DNA from: Flavobacteriales bacterium UBA7690
Lineage (GTDB): Bacteria; Bacteroidota; Bacteroidia; Flavobacteriales_F; PHOS-HE28
Length of the DNA: 45,522 nucleotides
Reading direction: 5' to 3'
Assembly: GCA_002482775.1 (NCBI GenBank)
Contig: DLGQ01000010.1
Location: 8,914-54,435, forward strand
Part shown: one piece after another, positions 34,726-43,612 of the stretch
Layout of the letters: each line of letters starts with the position of its first letter
Position numbering within the stretch: position 1 is the stretch's first letter
Position numbers and translations under genes: made by a program
The notes under the pieces: model-generated
What the model saw: the letters and a program-made list of their open reading frames with translations, nothing else
Told to the model about the DNA's origin: nothing
Database searches by the model: none

Positions 34726-37046
34726 TGCGCTCTCCCTTCGCTTTGATGAGCTGTGCTGCCTCCATCTCTCTGCAGGCCCAGACCATCCCGCTCAACGGAT
34801 CCATCGCGGTTCAGAACAGCCGTTACACTACCGGGACCAGGCAATATGTGCAAGGCGCGAGCATACGAGCACCATTCAGCAAGGCGACCACCACCGATGC
34901 CGACGGACAGTTCGCGCTGGTGTTCACCGGGGTTGATGCAGGTGCCACCGTCAGGTTGATGGTGAACAAGACCGGGCTCGCTGTAGTGAACCAGGAGGAG
35001 ATCGAGCACGTGGTGGTAGGTCGAGCAACGGCGCTGAACGTGGTGATGGTGGACCCCACCAAGTTGAAAGCCGCTGAACTGGAATTGCACGGGATCCTCG
35101 TCCGTTCCATCGAAGAGGATCTGCAACGGAAACTCGCCATCCTACGCGATACCACTCGTGGGTTTAATGATCGCCTTTCCGCTGTTCGTATCCAAAAGGA
35201 AGACTCCATCACATCGCTCAGGGATGCCATGGGTCTTGCCTCCGACCAGCGCGAAGTGGCGTTGGCCAAGGTGGCACAATTCGCACGTGAGATGGCCTTG
35301 GTCGATCTTGATGTGGCTTCCTCCCGCTACACGGAAGCCTATGAGTTGCTGCGGAAGGGGGAGTTGGATGCCGTGCTCGTTTCCCTCGATCGTGATGTGC
35401 TGGACGCCGAATACGGCAAGGCGACGGAGAACAAGAAGAAGGGCAAGGATGTGATCAGCCGGGCGAACGAAGGCATTCGTCAGGTCTACCAGAGCTATGA
35501 CCTGAAGGCATTGGTACACAGTACACGATCGGAATTGCGCGAATGCCTCGCGGTGCTCAACACCATGGACGCGATCATAGCCGAACAGTTCGAAGTGTTC
35601 AGCGCTCGCGAAAAGGACGAAGTGCTCCTGAAGCGTGCAACGGTGCTCAACGATCTGGCGCGATACGCTGAAGCACGTGCGCTTTTGAAGGATCTCCTGG
35701 ACCGGGCCGGACCCACCGTTGCGGCGCCAATCATCCGCGCGGACGCCTATCACCTGGTCGCGGAAATGGATGAACAGGCTGGCCATTTCACCGAAGCCCT
35801 TGCTGCTGCGGAGCACGCTCTTGCACTGCGCATGAATGCACTGGGTGCGGACTCCCTGCCAGTAGCCGTGGATCTCGCGATGGTGGGCCGCGTGCTGCTA
35901 AGCCATGGTCGGTTGGATGAGGCCATCGTGCCGCTCCGTAAAGCAGAAGCACTCGTTGAGGCGTCTTCGCCGGTGGATCCGCGCTTTGCCATCCCTGTCT
36001 GGAACACGTTGGGGAGCTACTATCAGGATCGCATGGAACTGCCGGTTTCCATTGAATACCAACGGCGCATGGAACCGCTCGTGATCGCGATGAACGACAA
36101 GGCGTACCTGGCTTCGTTCAACAACAACATCGCGGTGGCGTTCAGCGAACTGGCCGAAGCCGATTCTGCCATCGCACGCCTGCAGAAGAGCTTGGCCCTG
36201 GCCGAAGGGATCTACGGTCCGGATCACCCCAGGGTCGCGAACACGATGCAGAACCTGGCCCGTGTGCTCGATGATGTGGGATCGCCTGAACAAGCGCTAC
36301 CCCTTTTCGAACGCGCCCTTGAAGGTCAACGTCGGTTGCTGGGCAACGCCCACCCGGAACTCACTCCCACGTTGATGAACTATGCGATGAATTTGGAGGC
36401 ACTGGAACGACCAGCGGATGCCCTCGTGGCGTACAACGAAGCGATCCGCATCCTGCGCAACGCACCGGAAGCTGATCCTCTTGATCTTGCGAACGCCATT
36501 GCCAACACCGCCCAGTGGTATCGTCATCAAGACCGGTGCGATACGGCGATCGTTATGATGGAAGAGGCCATCGGTATCTTCGCTGGTGCATACGGAATGG
36601 ACAATGTGAAGGTGGCCGATCCACAGCGGTACATCGGCGCCTGCCTCGATTCACTCGGAAGGTATGTCGAGGCAGCAGCAGCCTTCCGGAAAGCGATCAC
36701 CACCTACGAGAAGGAACTGCCACGCGAACATATCCGCACCCTTACTACACGTCTCGCCTGCGCGCGAGCTTACCTGCTCTCCGACCAGCTCGATCAGGCG
36801 AGGAAGGTGGCGAATGAAGCGTTGGCCGATAGACCCACAGGTGGTGTGTACTGGACGCTCTACACCATCGAACGCGCTGCAGGTAACAAAGCCATTGCAT
36901 TGGAACATGTCATGGCATGCTACCGCACGCGTATGGCAGACCCGAACGCCGGGGAACAATTACGATCCACAACGCGGGAGACGGCAAAGACCTTGGCGCT
37001 GGAACTCGGTGACGCTGAGGTGTTGAAAGAGCTTGATCCACCATAG
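34725..37046 (+). CDS. Exported TPR protein with N-terminal beta-sandwich domain (copy 4)
   Basis: A 773-residue paralogue. The ATG shares one base with the previous TAA. A signal peptide ends at residue 19 (ISLQAQ). It repeats the beta-sandwich (QNSRYTTGTRQYV, GASIRAPFSK, TDADGQFALVFTGV), the coiled coil and the hinge (DLDVASSRYTEAYELLRKGELDAVLVSLD). The TPR region has about ten KLC-type repeats (YGPDHPRVANTMQNLARVL, LFERALEGQRRLLGNAHPELTPTLMNYAMNL). The post-sandwich segment (KLKAAELELHGILVRSIEEDLQ) has drifted most from the other copies. It is probably periplasmic and without enzyme motif. The HEPN-like paralogue follows 44 nt later. Confidence 0.75.
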   Translation: MRSPFALMSCAASISLQAQTIPLNGSIAVQNSRYTTGTRQYVQGASIRAPFSKATTTDADGQFALVFTGVDAGATVRLMVNKTGLAVVNQEEIEHVVVGRATALNVVMVDPTKLKAAELELHGILVRSIEEDLQRKLAILRDTTRGFNDRLSAVRIQKEDSITSLRDAMGLASDQREVALAKVAQFAREMALVDLDVASSRYTEAYELLRKGELDAVLVSLDRDVLDAEYGKATENKKKGKDVISRANEGIRQVYQSYDLKALVHSTRSELRECLAVLNTMDAIIAEQFEVFSAREKDEVLLKRATVLNDLARYAEARALLKDLLDRAGPTVAAPIIRADAYHLVAEMDEQAGHFTEALAAAEHALALRMNALGADSLPVAVDLAMVGRVLLSHGRLDEAIVPLRKAEALVEASSPVDPRFAIPVWNTLGSYYQDRMELPVSIEYQRRMEPLVIAMNDKAYLASFNNNIAVAFSELAEADSAIARLQKSLALAEGIYGPDHPRVANTMQNLARVLDDVGSPEQALPLFERALEGQRRLLGNAHPELTPTLMNYAMNLEALERPADALVAYNEAIRILRNAPEADPLDLANAIANTAQWYRHQDRCDTAIVMMEEAIGIFAGAYGMDNVKVADPQRYIGACLDSLGRYVEAAAAFRKAITTYEKELPREHIRTLTTRLACARAYLLSDQLDQARKVANEALADRPTGGVYWTLYTIERAAGNKAIALEHVMACYRTRMADPNAGEQLRSTTRETAKTLALELGDAEVLKELDPP

Positions 37047-37090
37047 GCACGACCCGGGCATACGCTACCTTGAGCAAGATCGCCCGAACG

Positions 37091-37993
37091 ATGAGCTCCT
37101 TGAACGACCCTTTGGTGCATCCTGTCTTCAAAGCCATGGTGCAGTACCGGCCGCAATTGGCTGCGCTCGCCGAGTTGGGCGACGATGACGGGGAGATCGA
37201 TGTACGCCTGCTCGGTGATCAAGTGATCCGCAATTTTCCTTGGCCCATCGGGATAGAGGTACGCCGGTTGCTTGGAGGTGCCATGCGCGAACCCGATCGC
37301 CGCCGATTGGACCAGATCTTCCGGACGTTCGAACGATCCGTGCAATTCCTCGCGTTCATCATGCTCGCACAATTGTGGAAGGCACGCAAAGAGGATCCTT
37401 TTCCGTTGCCCGCTTCATTCGTGAATGAATTCCAGCGACGGGTGCCGATGGTCAGCCTTGGCAACCTCACCTGGATGGTGCGCCAGTTCGCGCGCGTGTG
37501 GAAGAGCACGGGGAAGGTGTGGCCAGTGGTGGAGATCGGAGACCTGGTGACCGACAGGTTCTGCGATGCGCTGGACGGGTGGGTGCCCGAACGCAATGAA
37601 ATGGGCCACTACCAAGTGAACCTCACCGCCGAAGAGGTGCAGCGCCGGTGCGTGATGGCCAACGACCGCCTGAGCAACGTATTGGTGGCGCTGGCTTTCC
37701 TGGTGAGATACAAGCTCATCAGCAGCCCACTGTCCGGTGATGATGGATCCGTTCCGCCCATCCATACCGTTGCGCTGGTGCGCGGCACCAAAGTCGACCC
37801 CATCATGCTCTCGCCGCTCATCATCGAGGTCCGAACGTCTTCCGCGTTGCAGGGATCGCTCTTCAGTAAATTCCGATCCGGACGGATCTACTTCAGTGGG
37901 AGCGAAGCCACGGAAAGAACCGATCTGGGCAGTCTCGGGGGATATCCGATCCTGGTAAGTGGGTTCGAGGAAATGTTGGCGGCCTTTCGGTAG
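37091..37993 (+). CDS. HEPN-like protein, paralogue of the STAND partner
   Basis: A 300-residue soluble protein that aligns with 23049-24083: MSSLNDPLVHPVF against MATLNDKLIHAVY, EIDVRLLGDQVIRNFPWPIG, LDQIFRTFERSVQF, then WVPERNEMGHYQVNL with R168-N169-x3-H173 as a HEPN RNxxxH motif, and a C-terminal part with LSPLIIEV and SGSEATE. The alignment fixes ATG 37091 over an upstream TTG (37070). It is 44 residues shorter, mainly in the middle and C-terminal linkers. It closes the TPR run as its homologue precedes the STAND gene. Whether it competes with, replaces or dimerises with the other copy is unknown. Confidence 0.65.
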   Translation: MSSLNDPLVHPVFKAMVQYRPQLAALAELGDDDGEIDVRLLGDQVIRNFPWPIGIEVRRLLGGAMREPDRRRLDQIFRTFERSVQFLAFIMLAQLWKARKEDPFPLPASFVNEFQRRVPMVSLGNLTWMVRQFARVWKSTGKVWPVVEIGDLVTDRFCDALDGWVPERNEMGHYQVNLTAEEVQRRCVMANDRLSNVLVALAFLVRYKLISSPLSGDDGSVPPIHTVALVRGTKVDPIMLSPLIIEVRTSSALQGSLFSKFRSGRIYFSGSEATERTDLGSLGGYPILVSGFEEMLAAFR

Positions 37994-38077
37994 TCATTCC
38001 GTAGATGGTGCCATAGGCCACATTCGTTCAGGACCGGCCCCTACCACGGTAAAAGTGGACGATATATCTTGCTGCAC

Positions 38078-39178
38078 ATGCGCATCTCCGATCATTTGAT
38101 CGCCGTGGTGATCCCCTTTCCGTGGGATCGCGGAGATGCCCACCTGCTTGTGCCGGATGGATGGAGCGCTCTCCAGATAGCCCAAGACCCTGTGCTACGG
38201 GCCCATTTGGATCAGAAGTATCATGCGCACTTCATGCATACCATGCACGCGGTGGATGATGCGGGCAAGCGTGTTTTCGTTCCTGATGCGCCAAGGGCTG
38301 GCAGCGTGGCAGAAGTGGAGGTAGCCTTGGGACAAGTGGAGGTGCGGTCCTGCTCAAGTGGTGTGGCCATGCTTACCCTGTTCTTCGAACTGAAAGGCCC
38401 CGAAATGACATTGGATCATGTGGATCGGGTGGCGGCCGCACTGCGTGATCCTGCAACTGTGTTCGATCCGGGGCAGGGCACAACAACGCTTGGTCAACGG
38501 GTCGAGGATCTACTCACCTCCATCGGTGCCGACCCCGCAGTGCGGATGGCCTTCGGTCCGAATTTCAAGGTCTTCACCAATGTGGTGGTGGATGATGATC
38601 CCTGGGCCGATCCCATGTGGAATGAGCGGTTGTTCGAATTGGCAACCGGTTTGCCGCTTGGTGGGATGAGCCAGCAGAATGCTCCCACACAACACTACAT
38701 GGCCAGCACATTGGCCGCTAACGGCCTGCACGTGTTCACCAACTGGAGAGCCATCGCCTTGTTCGATACCTTCACGCGACTGGCTATTCGCAGTGCTGAC
38801 CCCTACCACACCTGGCGGAAGGATTATCTCCCGATCTTCCAGTACGTGCTCCTCCTGAGGGCATCGGCCATGCGACTTTCTTCGATCCTTGCAAGCACGG
38901 GCCTGAACGATGTGCGGTTGCTGGATGTCCGTGACGAATGGATGGCATTCCGCAACGCGGTGGACCTACGCTTCATATCCTACAAGTGGCTGCCCAACGA
39001 GATGTTCGCGAAAATGATCGCCGGTACCAATACAGTACACGAGATCCATCAGGCGGACGACCGACTTGAGCGGATCGTGCAACGCTTCAAGGAGCGACGG
39101 GACCGGAATTTGGTGCGCGTAGGATTGATCCTAGCAGCTCTGCTTATCGTGGGGCTGTTCGTGTTCAGCGGCGCTTGA
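38078..39178 (+). CDS. Tail-anchored membrane protein of unknown family
   Basis: A 366-residue protein with no signal peptide. Residues ~1-330 look globular and cytoplasmic. Visible blocks are VIPFPWDRGDAHLLVPDGW near the N-terminus, LTLFFELKGPEMTLDHVDRVAAALRD, and TNVVVDDDPWADPMWNERLFELATG. The last part is helical (FQYVLLLRASAMRLSSIL, ERIVQRFKERRDRN) and leads to one C-terminal helix (~344-363, VRVGLILAALLIVGLFVF) with a charged side facing the cytoplasm. The general plan, helices then a C-terminal membrane segment, recalls CorA-like proteins found with conflict genes, but no metal-channel motif (GMN) is present and I do not assign it. ATG 38078 is preferred over TTG 38069. Its 3' end overlaps the convergent caspase gene by 14 nt. 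Confidence 0.6.
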   Translation: MRISDHLIAVVIPFPWDRGDAHLLVPDGWSALQIAQDPVLRAHLDQKYHAHFMHTMHAVDDAGKRVFVPDAPRAGSVAEVEVALGQVEVRSCSSGVAMLTLFFELKGPEMTLDHVDRVAAALRDPATVFDPGQGTTTLGQRVEDLLTSIGADPAVRMAFGPNFKVFTNVVVDDDPWADPMWNERLFELATGLPLGGMSQQNAPTQHYMASTLAANGLHVFTNWRAIALFDTFTRLAIRSADPYHTWRKDYLPIFQYVLLLRASAMRLSSILASTGLNDVRLLDVRDEWMAFRNAVDLRFISYKWLPNEMFAKMIAGTNTVHEIHQADDRLERIVQRFKERRDRNLVRVGLILAALLIVGLFVFSGA

Positions 39179-40223
39179 CGAAAACGAAATCGCCACCTTC
39201 ATCCGCCGAGGAATGCAAGCGGTTGAATTGGGGCATTTGGCTGAATCCCTTGGTGTGCCCCAACGTGTCCTTGGTGGCATTGAACAAGGTGGAGGCTAGC
39301 AGGTACGGTTCCTGGTTCCCCGCAAGGTTCTGCAACAAGGTCTTCATGAACAAGCTGTTGTCGTTCACCTCTTCCAACGCACCACTGGTCATCGCTTTTC
39401 GGCTCCGGCTGGTGTAGTACTTCGCAGCATCACCATCTCCACGGTGGGTATCACCCAGTTCGAATATGCTGCCCGAAAAGCAGGCGTCAACCACCAGCAG
39501 AACGTGCCGTGCTTTCATCCCCTGCACCTTGTTCAATACATCCGGAGCGCTCACGTAGTTGGATGGGTCGTCCTTCGCGCCATCCACAGGCACCCAGAAG
39601 CCTTCGGCCGTGATGGTCTGCTGCTTCCCATGGCCTGCATAGAAGATGAGCACGTTGTCGTTCTCGTTCAATCGTCCGGGTTTCGTGTAGTCGTTCAAGG
39701 TGGAGATGATGCTCCCACGGGAAGGGTCTTTCACCAGAAGGATATCTTCTTCATTGAACAGGTAGTCCGTCATCAGTATCCTTTTCAATTCCTCGGCATC
39801 GTCGATCGGGTACTGTAGGTCCGGCCACTCCTTGTACTGCTCGGCGGCGAACAGGATGGCATGGTATCGCCCCTTGCTCGGGTCGGCAGCATCGTTCAAT
39901 GCGCTCAGATCGGGTGGTGGGCCGCCTTCACCGCGGGTGAGGTCAGCGATCATGGCGCTATCCCCTTTGATGAAGGGCAACGCCGCCGTGATCACGACCC
40001 CCGATACCACCAACCACCGTATCACACCCAGCTCGCGAAGTGGTAAGGCGCGCTGTAGCGGCTTCCATACGAATGGAAGAAAGAGCAGGGCAGCGGCGAT
40101 CAACGCCCAGCCGATGGCCGCTCGATGGACGATGAGCAGGTAGATGCCCACGGCCAGGAGCAGCATACCGGATACGATGCCGATGGCGGCCCCGCCCTTT
40201 GCCTGTGGTGCCTCCTGTCTCAT
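39165..40223 (-). CDS. Membrane-anchored caspase-like (C14) protease
   Basis: A 352-residue protein. Three predicted membrane helices (~12-32, 36-52, 68-85) are followed by a caspase/metacaspase domain (~118-350). Its catalytic dyad is His198 in LIFYAGHG and Cys248 in LLVVDACFSG; the DDAEELKRIL and DILLVKDPSRGSI stretches are also family-typical. Such proteases cut after basic or acidic residues and act in bacterial cell-death and conflict systems. With the N-terminus inside and the positive loop 53-69 inside, the protease domain would face the periplasm. ATG 40223 was chosen because it overlaps the stop of the upstream outer-membrane protein gene by ATGA, and the upstream extension lies inside that gene. 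Confidence 0.85.
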   Translation of the reverse strand: MRQEAPQAKGGAAIGIVSGMLLLAVGIYLLIVHRAAIGWALIAAALLFLPFVWKPLQRALPLRELGVIRWLVVSGVVITAALPFIKGDSAMIADLTRGEGGPPPDLSALNDAADPSKGRYHAILFAAEQYKEWPDLQYPIDDAEELKRILMTDYLFNEEDILLVKDPSRGSIISTLNDYTKPGRLNENDNVLIFYAGHGKQQTITAEGFWVPVDGAKDDPSNYVSAPDVLNKVQGMKARHVLLVVDACFSGSIFELGDTHRGDGDAAKYYTSRSRKAMTSGALEEVNDNSLFMKTLLQNLAGNQEPYLLASTLFNATKDTLGHTKGFSQMPQFNRLHSSADEGGDFVFVKRR

Positions 40224-41977
40224 TGTCCGGTGAGGCCAACGCCGAAGGAAAGACCTACGAAATAGCCCAATCCCCACTGCTTGGTGGTGATCGCTCCCAT
40301 GGCCAAGCTGCTTTCGAACGCTTCACCAACGGGAAGGTAGTCCAGCTTGCGATCCACTTGTGTGGCCGTTATGCCCATGTTCAACATCAAGGTTCGTTTG
40401 CGACCGATGATCAACGATGGGCCGGCCAACACGTTCAACGTTGCGGTTTCGGCCAGGGCTACGCCGATGCCGATGTTGCCGCCGACGCGCACTGGTTTCT
40501 CACCATCCCAATAGAAATGGAAGAAGGAGGATACCACCGGGATCAGGTTGGACTTTTCGCTTTCCAGAAGGATGGAATAGCCGAAGGCCGTGTCCCAGAC
40601 CGCCTCGTAGTTCTTGGGCGCCTCGAACAAAGTGGCCACCGATACACCCATGCTCGTAGATAGGATCAACCCACGGTTCACAGGCAGGCGGAAGATCTTC
40701 TTCTCCGAGAGCTTCGGTGCGGGACCACTGGTCACCTGTGTGTTCACCAACCCCGCCAGGTCTGGACGGTCGATATGGAATTGTTCGATCAGTTTCCCGT
40801 TGCGATCCCACCGACGCCATTGTCCATAGGCCCCACTGCGCCCATACACATCGTTGTTCACCGTGCCCATGGCGGGGTCCAGGGGCGAGCCGAAGTAGAA
40901 GCCCTCCGCACTTCGCAAGGGTTGGCATCCGTTACACAGCGTATCGGTGAGGGCACCTGCCGGCGTGATCCACCGGTCGCTGAAGTAGCGCACCACTTTG
41001 CCCGGCTGTGTACCATCGGCAGTGGTGTTCTCGGTCATCTCCGTTTGGTCGTAGATCTCCAGGTCCATGTTCAAGGCGGTGGCCTCTTCGCTGTCCAAGG
41101 TCACCATCTCCACATATTCGAAACGCGCTTTATCCAGCTCCGAGGAGACCGAGGAGATCTCGTCGATATGGGCTTCCAAGGTGGGGCCGTCGAATGCGCG
41201 CGCAAGGGCATCAAGATCCTCCTGCTTCCGTTTTGGAACACTAAGGACCAGTTCGTTCTTCAGGCTGGCCAGTAACTGGTGTTCAGTGCCCACGAGCCGG
41301 TTCGCCGCCATCATGTGGTCGTTCAGATCGCGTGTGGTGCGCAAGGCATAACCTTCTTTTAGCGCGTCAGGCACCTTCACTGTTAGTTCACGCATCAAGC
41401 TATCGCGCTCGTGGCGGATCCGCGCAAGTGTCTTGGTCCGGTCGAATTTCAGTGCTTTCAACTGCTCCAGTGTGGCATCGACCGTGCGCACTTCGCTGAC
41501 GATCCGTTCCAGGCCTTGCTCTACCTGGGTCTGGCTTGTGCGTACAGGGATCAGGTCGCGTTCCACTTCATCCGGGATCATGCTTTCCGCGCCGCCCATG
41601 CCGAACATGCTGTAGGCGTTCTGTGATCCGCTGATGTCGAATCCGCCGAAATTGAGGTTGCCGAACAACGACTGTGTGGAGCCCAGGAACGAGCCGAACC
41701 CTGCGCCGAAGTTGCGCGAGGTGGTGTCCTTGTCTATCCGGGTCACGGTCTTCGCCCGGTAAACGAATTCGTTGATGTTCGTCATCTTCATCTCCACCAC
41801 ATCACCCGGCCGCAGCTTCGGTTTATCGGTGCGCCGGCACGTGATGGAATCGCTCTTCTGCTGGCATTTCGAATAGCGCACGACACCGGACAGCTTGTCG
41901 TATTCGATACGGACGGTCTGTGCCATTGCCCAGGCATGAGCCAGTAGGAGCGAGGAAAGGATCAGTAGGCGTTTCAT
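40220..41977 (-). CDS. Predicted outer-membrane protein with internal coiled coil
   Basis: A 585-residue protein with a signal peptide ending at residue 20 (HAWAMAQ). The N-terminal ~90 residues are beta-rich with two Cys (KCQQKSDSITC), followed by a Gly/Phe-rich low-complexity stretch (FGAGFGSFLGSTQSLFGNLNFGGFDISG). A long coiled coil (~145-290) and a second beta-rich part with CNGC lie in the middle. A C-terminal barrel-like part (~420-585, VGGNIGIGVALAETATLNVLAGPSLIIG to the final GLSFGVGL) ends the protein. I do not recognise the family. Translational coupling to the caspase gene suggests that the two work together at the envelope. The gene follows the M48 protease gene after 33 nt. Confidence 0.65.
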   Translation of the reverse strand: MKRLLILSSLLLAHAWAMAQTVRIEYDKLSGVVRYSKCQQKSDSITCRRTDKPKLRPGDVVEMKMTNINEFVYRAKTVTRIDKDTTSRNFGAGFGSFLGSTQSLFGNLNFGGFDISGSQNAYSMFGMGGAESMIPDEVERDLIPVRTSQTQVEQGLERIVSEVRTVDATLEQLKALKFDRTKTLARIRHERDSLMRELTVKVPDALKEGYALRTTRDLNDHMMAANRLVGTEHQLLASLKNELVLSVPKRKQEDLDALARAFDGPTLEAHIDEISSVSSELDKARFEYVEMVTLDSEEATALNMDLEIYDQTEMTENTTADGTQPGKVVRYFSDRWITPAGALTDTLCNGCQPLRSAEGFYFGSPLDPAMGTVNNDVYGRSGAYGQWRRWDRNGKLIEQFHIDRPDLAGLVNTQVTSGPAPKLSEKKIFRLPVNRGLILSTSMGVSVATLFEAPKNYEAVWDTAFGYSILLESEKSNLIPVVSSFFHFYWDGEKPVRVGGNIGIGVALAETATLNVLAGPSLIIGRKRTLMLNMGITATQVDRKLDYLPVGEAFESSLAMGAITTKQWGLGYFVGLSFGVGLTGQ

Positions 41978-42010
41978 CGGTGGTGCTTGGTGGGGCGCGT
42001 TGAAGTTGCG

Positions 42011-43594
42011 TTATTGCTTCCGTTCTTGGAAAAGGGTCCAGCCCGAAACGCGGCCGTCGCGATCGATACTGAAGATCGATCCGGCTGATGGGTAGATCAG
42101 TAACTGGCCTTCCATCGTGTTCAGCGTAGTGTGTGGCTGGCCGTGGTTCTTGGTGACCGATGCGATCGGAGAACCGATGGCGATACCCTTACTGCTCTTG
42201 CCCGTGTAGCCCGCAGCAGTGCCGCCTAGGTAGAGCCAGTGGGTGGCGCCGGCCGCGTCAATACGATCGGCAGCCATTTTCCAACAGGTGCCTTCGGTGC
42301 CATAACGCAACAGCGTACGACCACGATGCTCCAGGGGTGATGCCTGCGCGAACCCCGTGGCCAGTTCGGTCAACGTCCGTCCTTCGATCCGCTCCTCGGG
42401 AAGGGTGCTCGCTTCCGCTGAAGTGTTGAGCGTGGGCTTTCCTTCCAATGCGTCCAAGTTCCGCTGGGCAAGTCCATCGCCCGCAGCGGCAAGCGTGCGC
42501 AATCGATCTTTCGCGCCCTGTTCATCTCCACGTTCCGCAGCGAGTATGGCTTGAAGAACGGCCCCCGTGTTCGCATGCGCACCGGTACACTTGCCATATG
42601 CTCCGATCCAGTGGTCGGCAGCCACGAGATCCTTGCGCACCAAAGCGATGCATGCCAGGTTCGCCAACGCGCTGCTGGATGTTCGGTCCATCAACAAGGC
42701 TTCCAGGAAATGGTCTTCCGCCTTCAAGAGTTCCTCTTCCATTGTGTTGGCGAGGGCACCTCTCCACCGTTCGCGTGTATCGATCTCCACCGGGAAGGTG
42801 AACCGTGCTTCTGCGGAGGGTATCAACTGGATCGCTTGCAAGAGGTGACAAGCTCCCGCATTGGTGTAGAGCATCGGGTTGCGGAAGCCTTCGCTCATCA
42901 GGAGTTCGTAGAGCTTACCTGCTTCGTGGTATTGACCCAATGCGAGGCGATGGTCGGCCAAGCGCATGGCCATGGTCATTTCCTGATAACGGACCAGACC
43001 CTTGCGCAGGAGCTCCTCGCGAACCGGTCGGTCGGGATATCCGCTCATCCGATCGTTCCAGCCATAGGCCTTGTACAGCCGCCGTATCAAGCTGTCCGCT
43101 ACCAAGGCGGGAGAATATCCGGCAATGAACGCATAGAACGCGCCTTTTTGATCGGCCTGTGTCTCGAACACATGGAACGCGCGATTATTGGCCATGGCCA
43201 TTTCCATGTTCTTTTTCACGCTGCCATGATCTCCGAACTGCTGGAGGTCCGCTCCCCAGCCATGCCCCATGCTGAAGTGCGCGATCTCATGGCCCAGCAA
43301 GAAGGCCACGGCATCGTTGGTCAGCGGCCCGAACGTGGCACAAACATCCAACGCTTTCTGTTCCACCACGATGCGGGTGGGTGTTGTTCCGAAGTCGGTG
43401 AAAGCCGCCGCCGATCGTGTGCTCTGGGCATCGAATTCCAGATGCGGTGCGCTCTGGGCCAGACCTGCGGCCGCACATAGCCGGGTGTACACGGCCTGCA
43501 CTTCGGGTCCTGTGGGCGGTGGCAGCGCCTGGCACGGGATGGTCACCGAGGCAGCGAGCAGGAACACTAGGGAGATGATGGCGGGAGAACGCAT
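42011..43594 (-). CDS. Exported M48-family metalloprotease with TPR-like repeats
   Basis: A 527-residue protein. A signal peptide ends near residue 23 (TIPCQA). The zinc motif is HEIAH (His102, Glu103, His106) in AFLLGHEIAHFSMGHG, and the third ligand is probably Glu144 in ETQADQKG, the ExxAD motif of M48 peptidases. A helical TPR-like region (~190-390) and a small beta-rich C-terminal domain (~430-527, with GIAIGSPIASVTKNHGQP) follow. It is similar in plan to periplasmic M48/TPR proteases of the BepA type, which tend outer-membrane assembly. ATG 43594 starts the signal peptide, so the upstream extension to 43645 is dropped. A TATATTG box lies 18 nt before it, with TTG 16 nt further upstream. 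Confidence 0.8.
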   Translation of the reverse strand: MRSPAIISLVFLLAASVTIPCQALPPPTGPEVQAVYTRLCAAAGLAQSAPHLEFDAQSTRSAAAFTDFGTTPTRIVVEQKALDVCATFGPLTNDAVAFLLGHEIAHFSMGHGWGADLQQFGDHGSVKKNMEMAMANNRAFHVFETQADQKGAFYAFIAGYSPALVADSLIRRLYKAYGWNDRMSGYPDRPVREELLRKGLVRYQEMTMAMRLADHRLALGQYHEAGKLYELLMSEGFRNPMLYTNAGACHLLQAIQLIPSAEARFTFPVEIDTRERWRGALANTMEEELLKAEDHFLEALLMDRTSSSALANLACIALVRKDLVAADHWIGAYGKCTGAHANTGAVLQAILAAERGDEQGAKDRLRTLAAAGDGLAQRNLDALEGKPTLNTSAEASTLPEERIEGRTLTELATGFAQASPLEHRGRTLLRYGTEGTCWKMAADRIDAAGATHWLYLGGTAAGYTGKSSKGIAIGSPIASVTKNHGQPHTTLNTMEGQLLIYPSAGSIFSIDRDGRVSGWTLFQERKQ

Positions 43595-43612
43595 GGTGGT
43601 GGCGCGTTGAGG

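Noticed and set aside
42551..43480. 309-residue plus-strand frame opposite the M48 gene
   Set aside because: It is antisense to the HEIAH zinc motif region; no start context and no domain.
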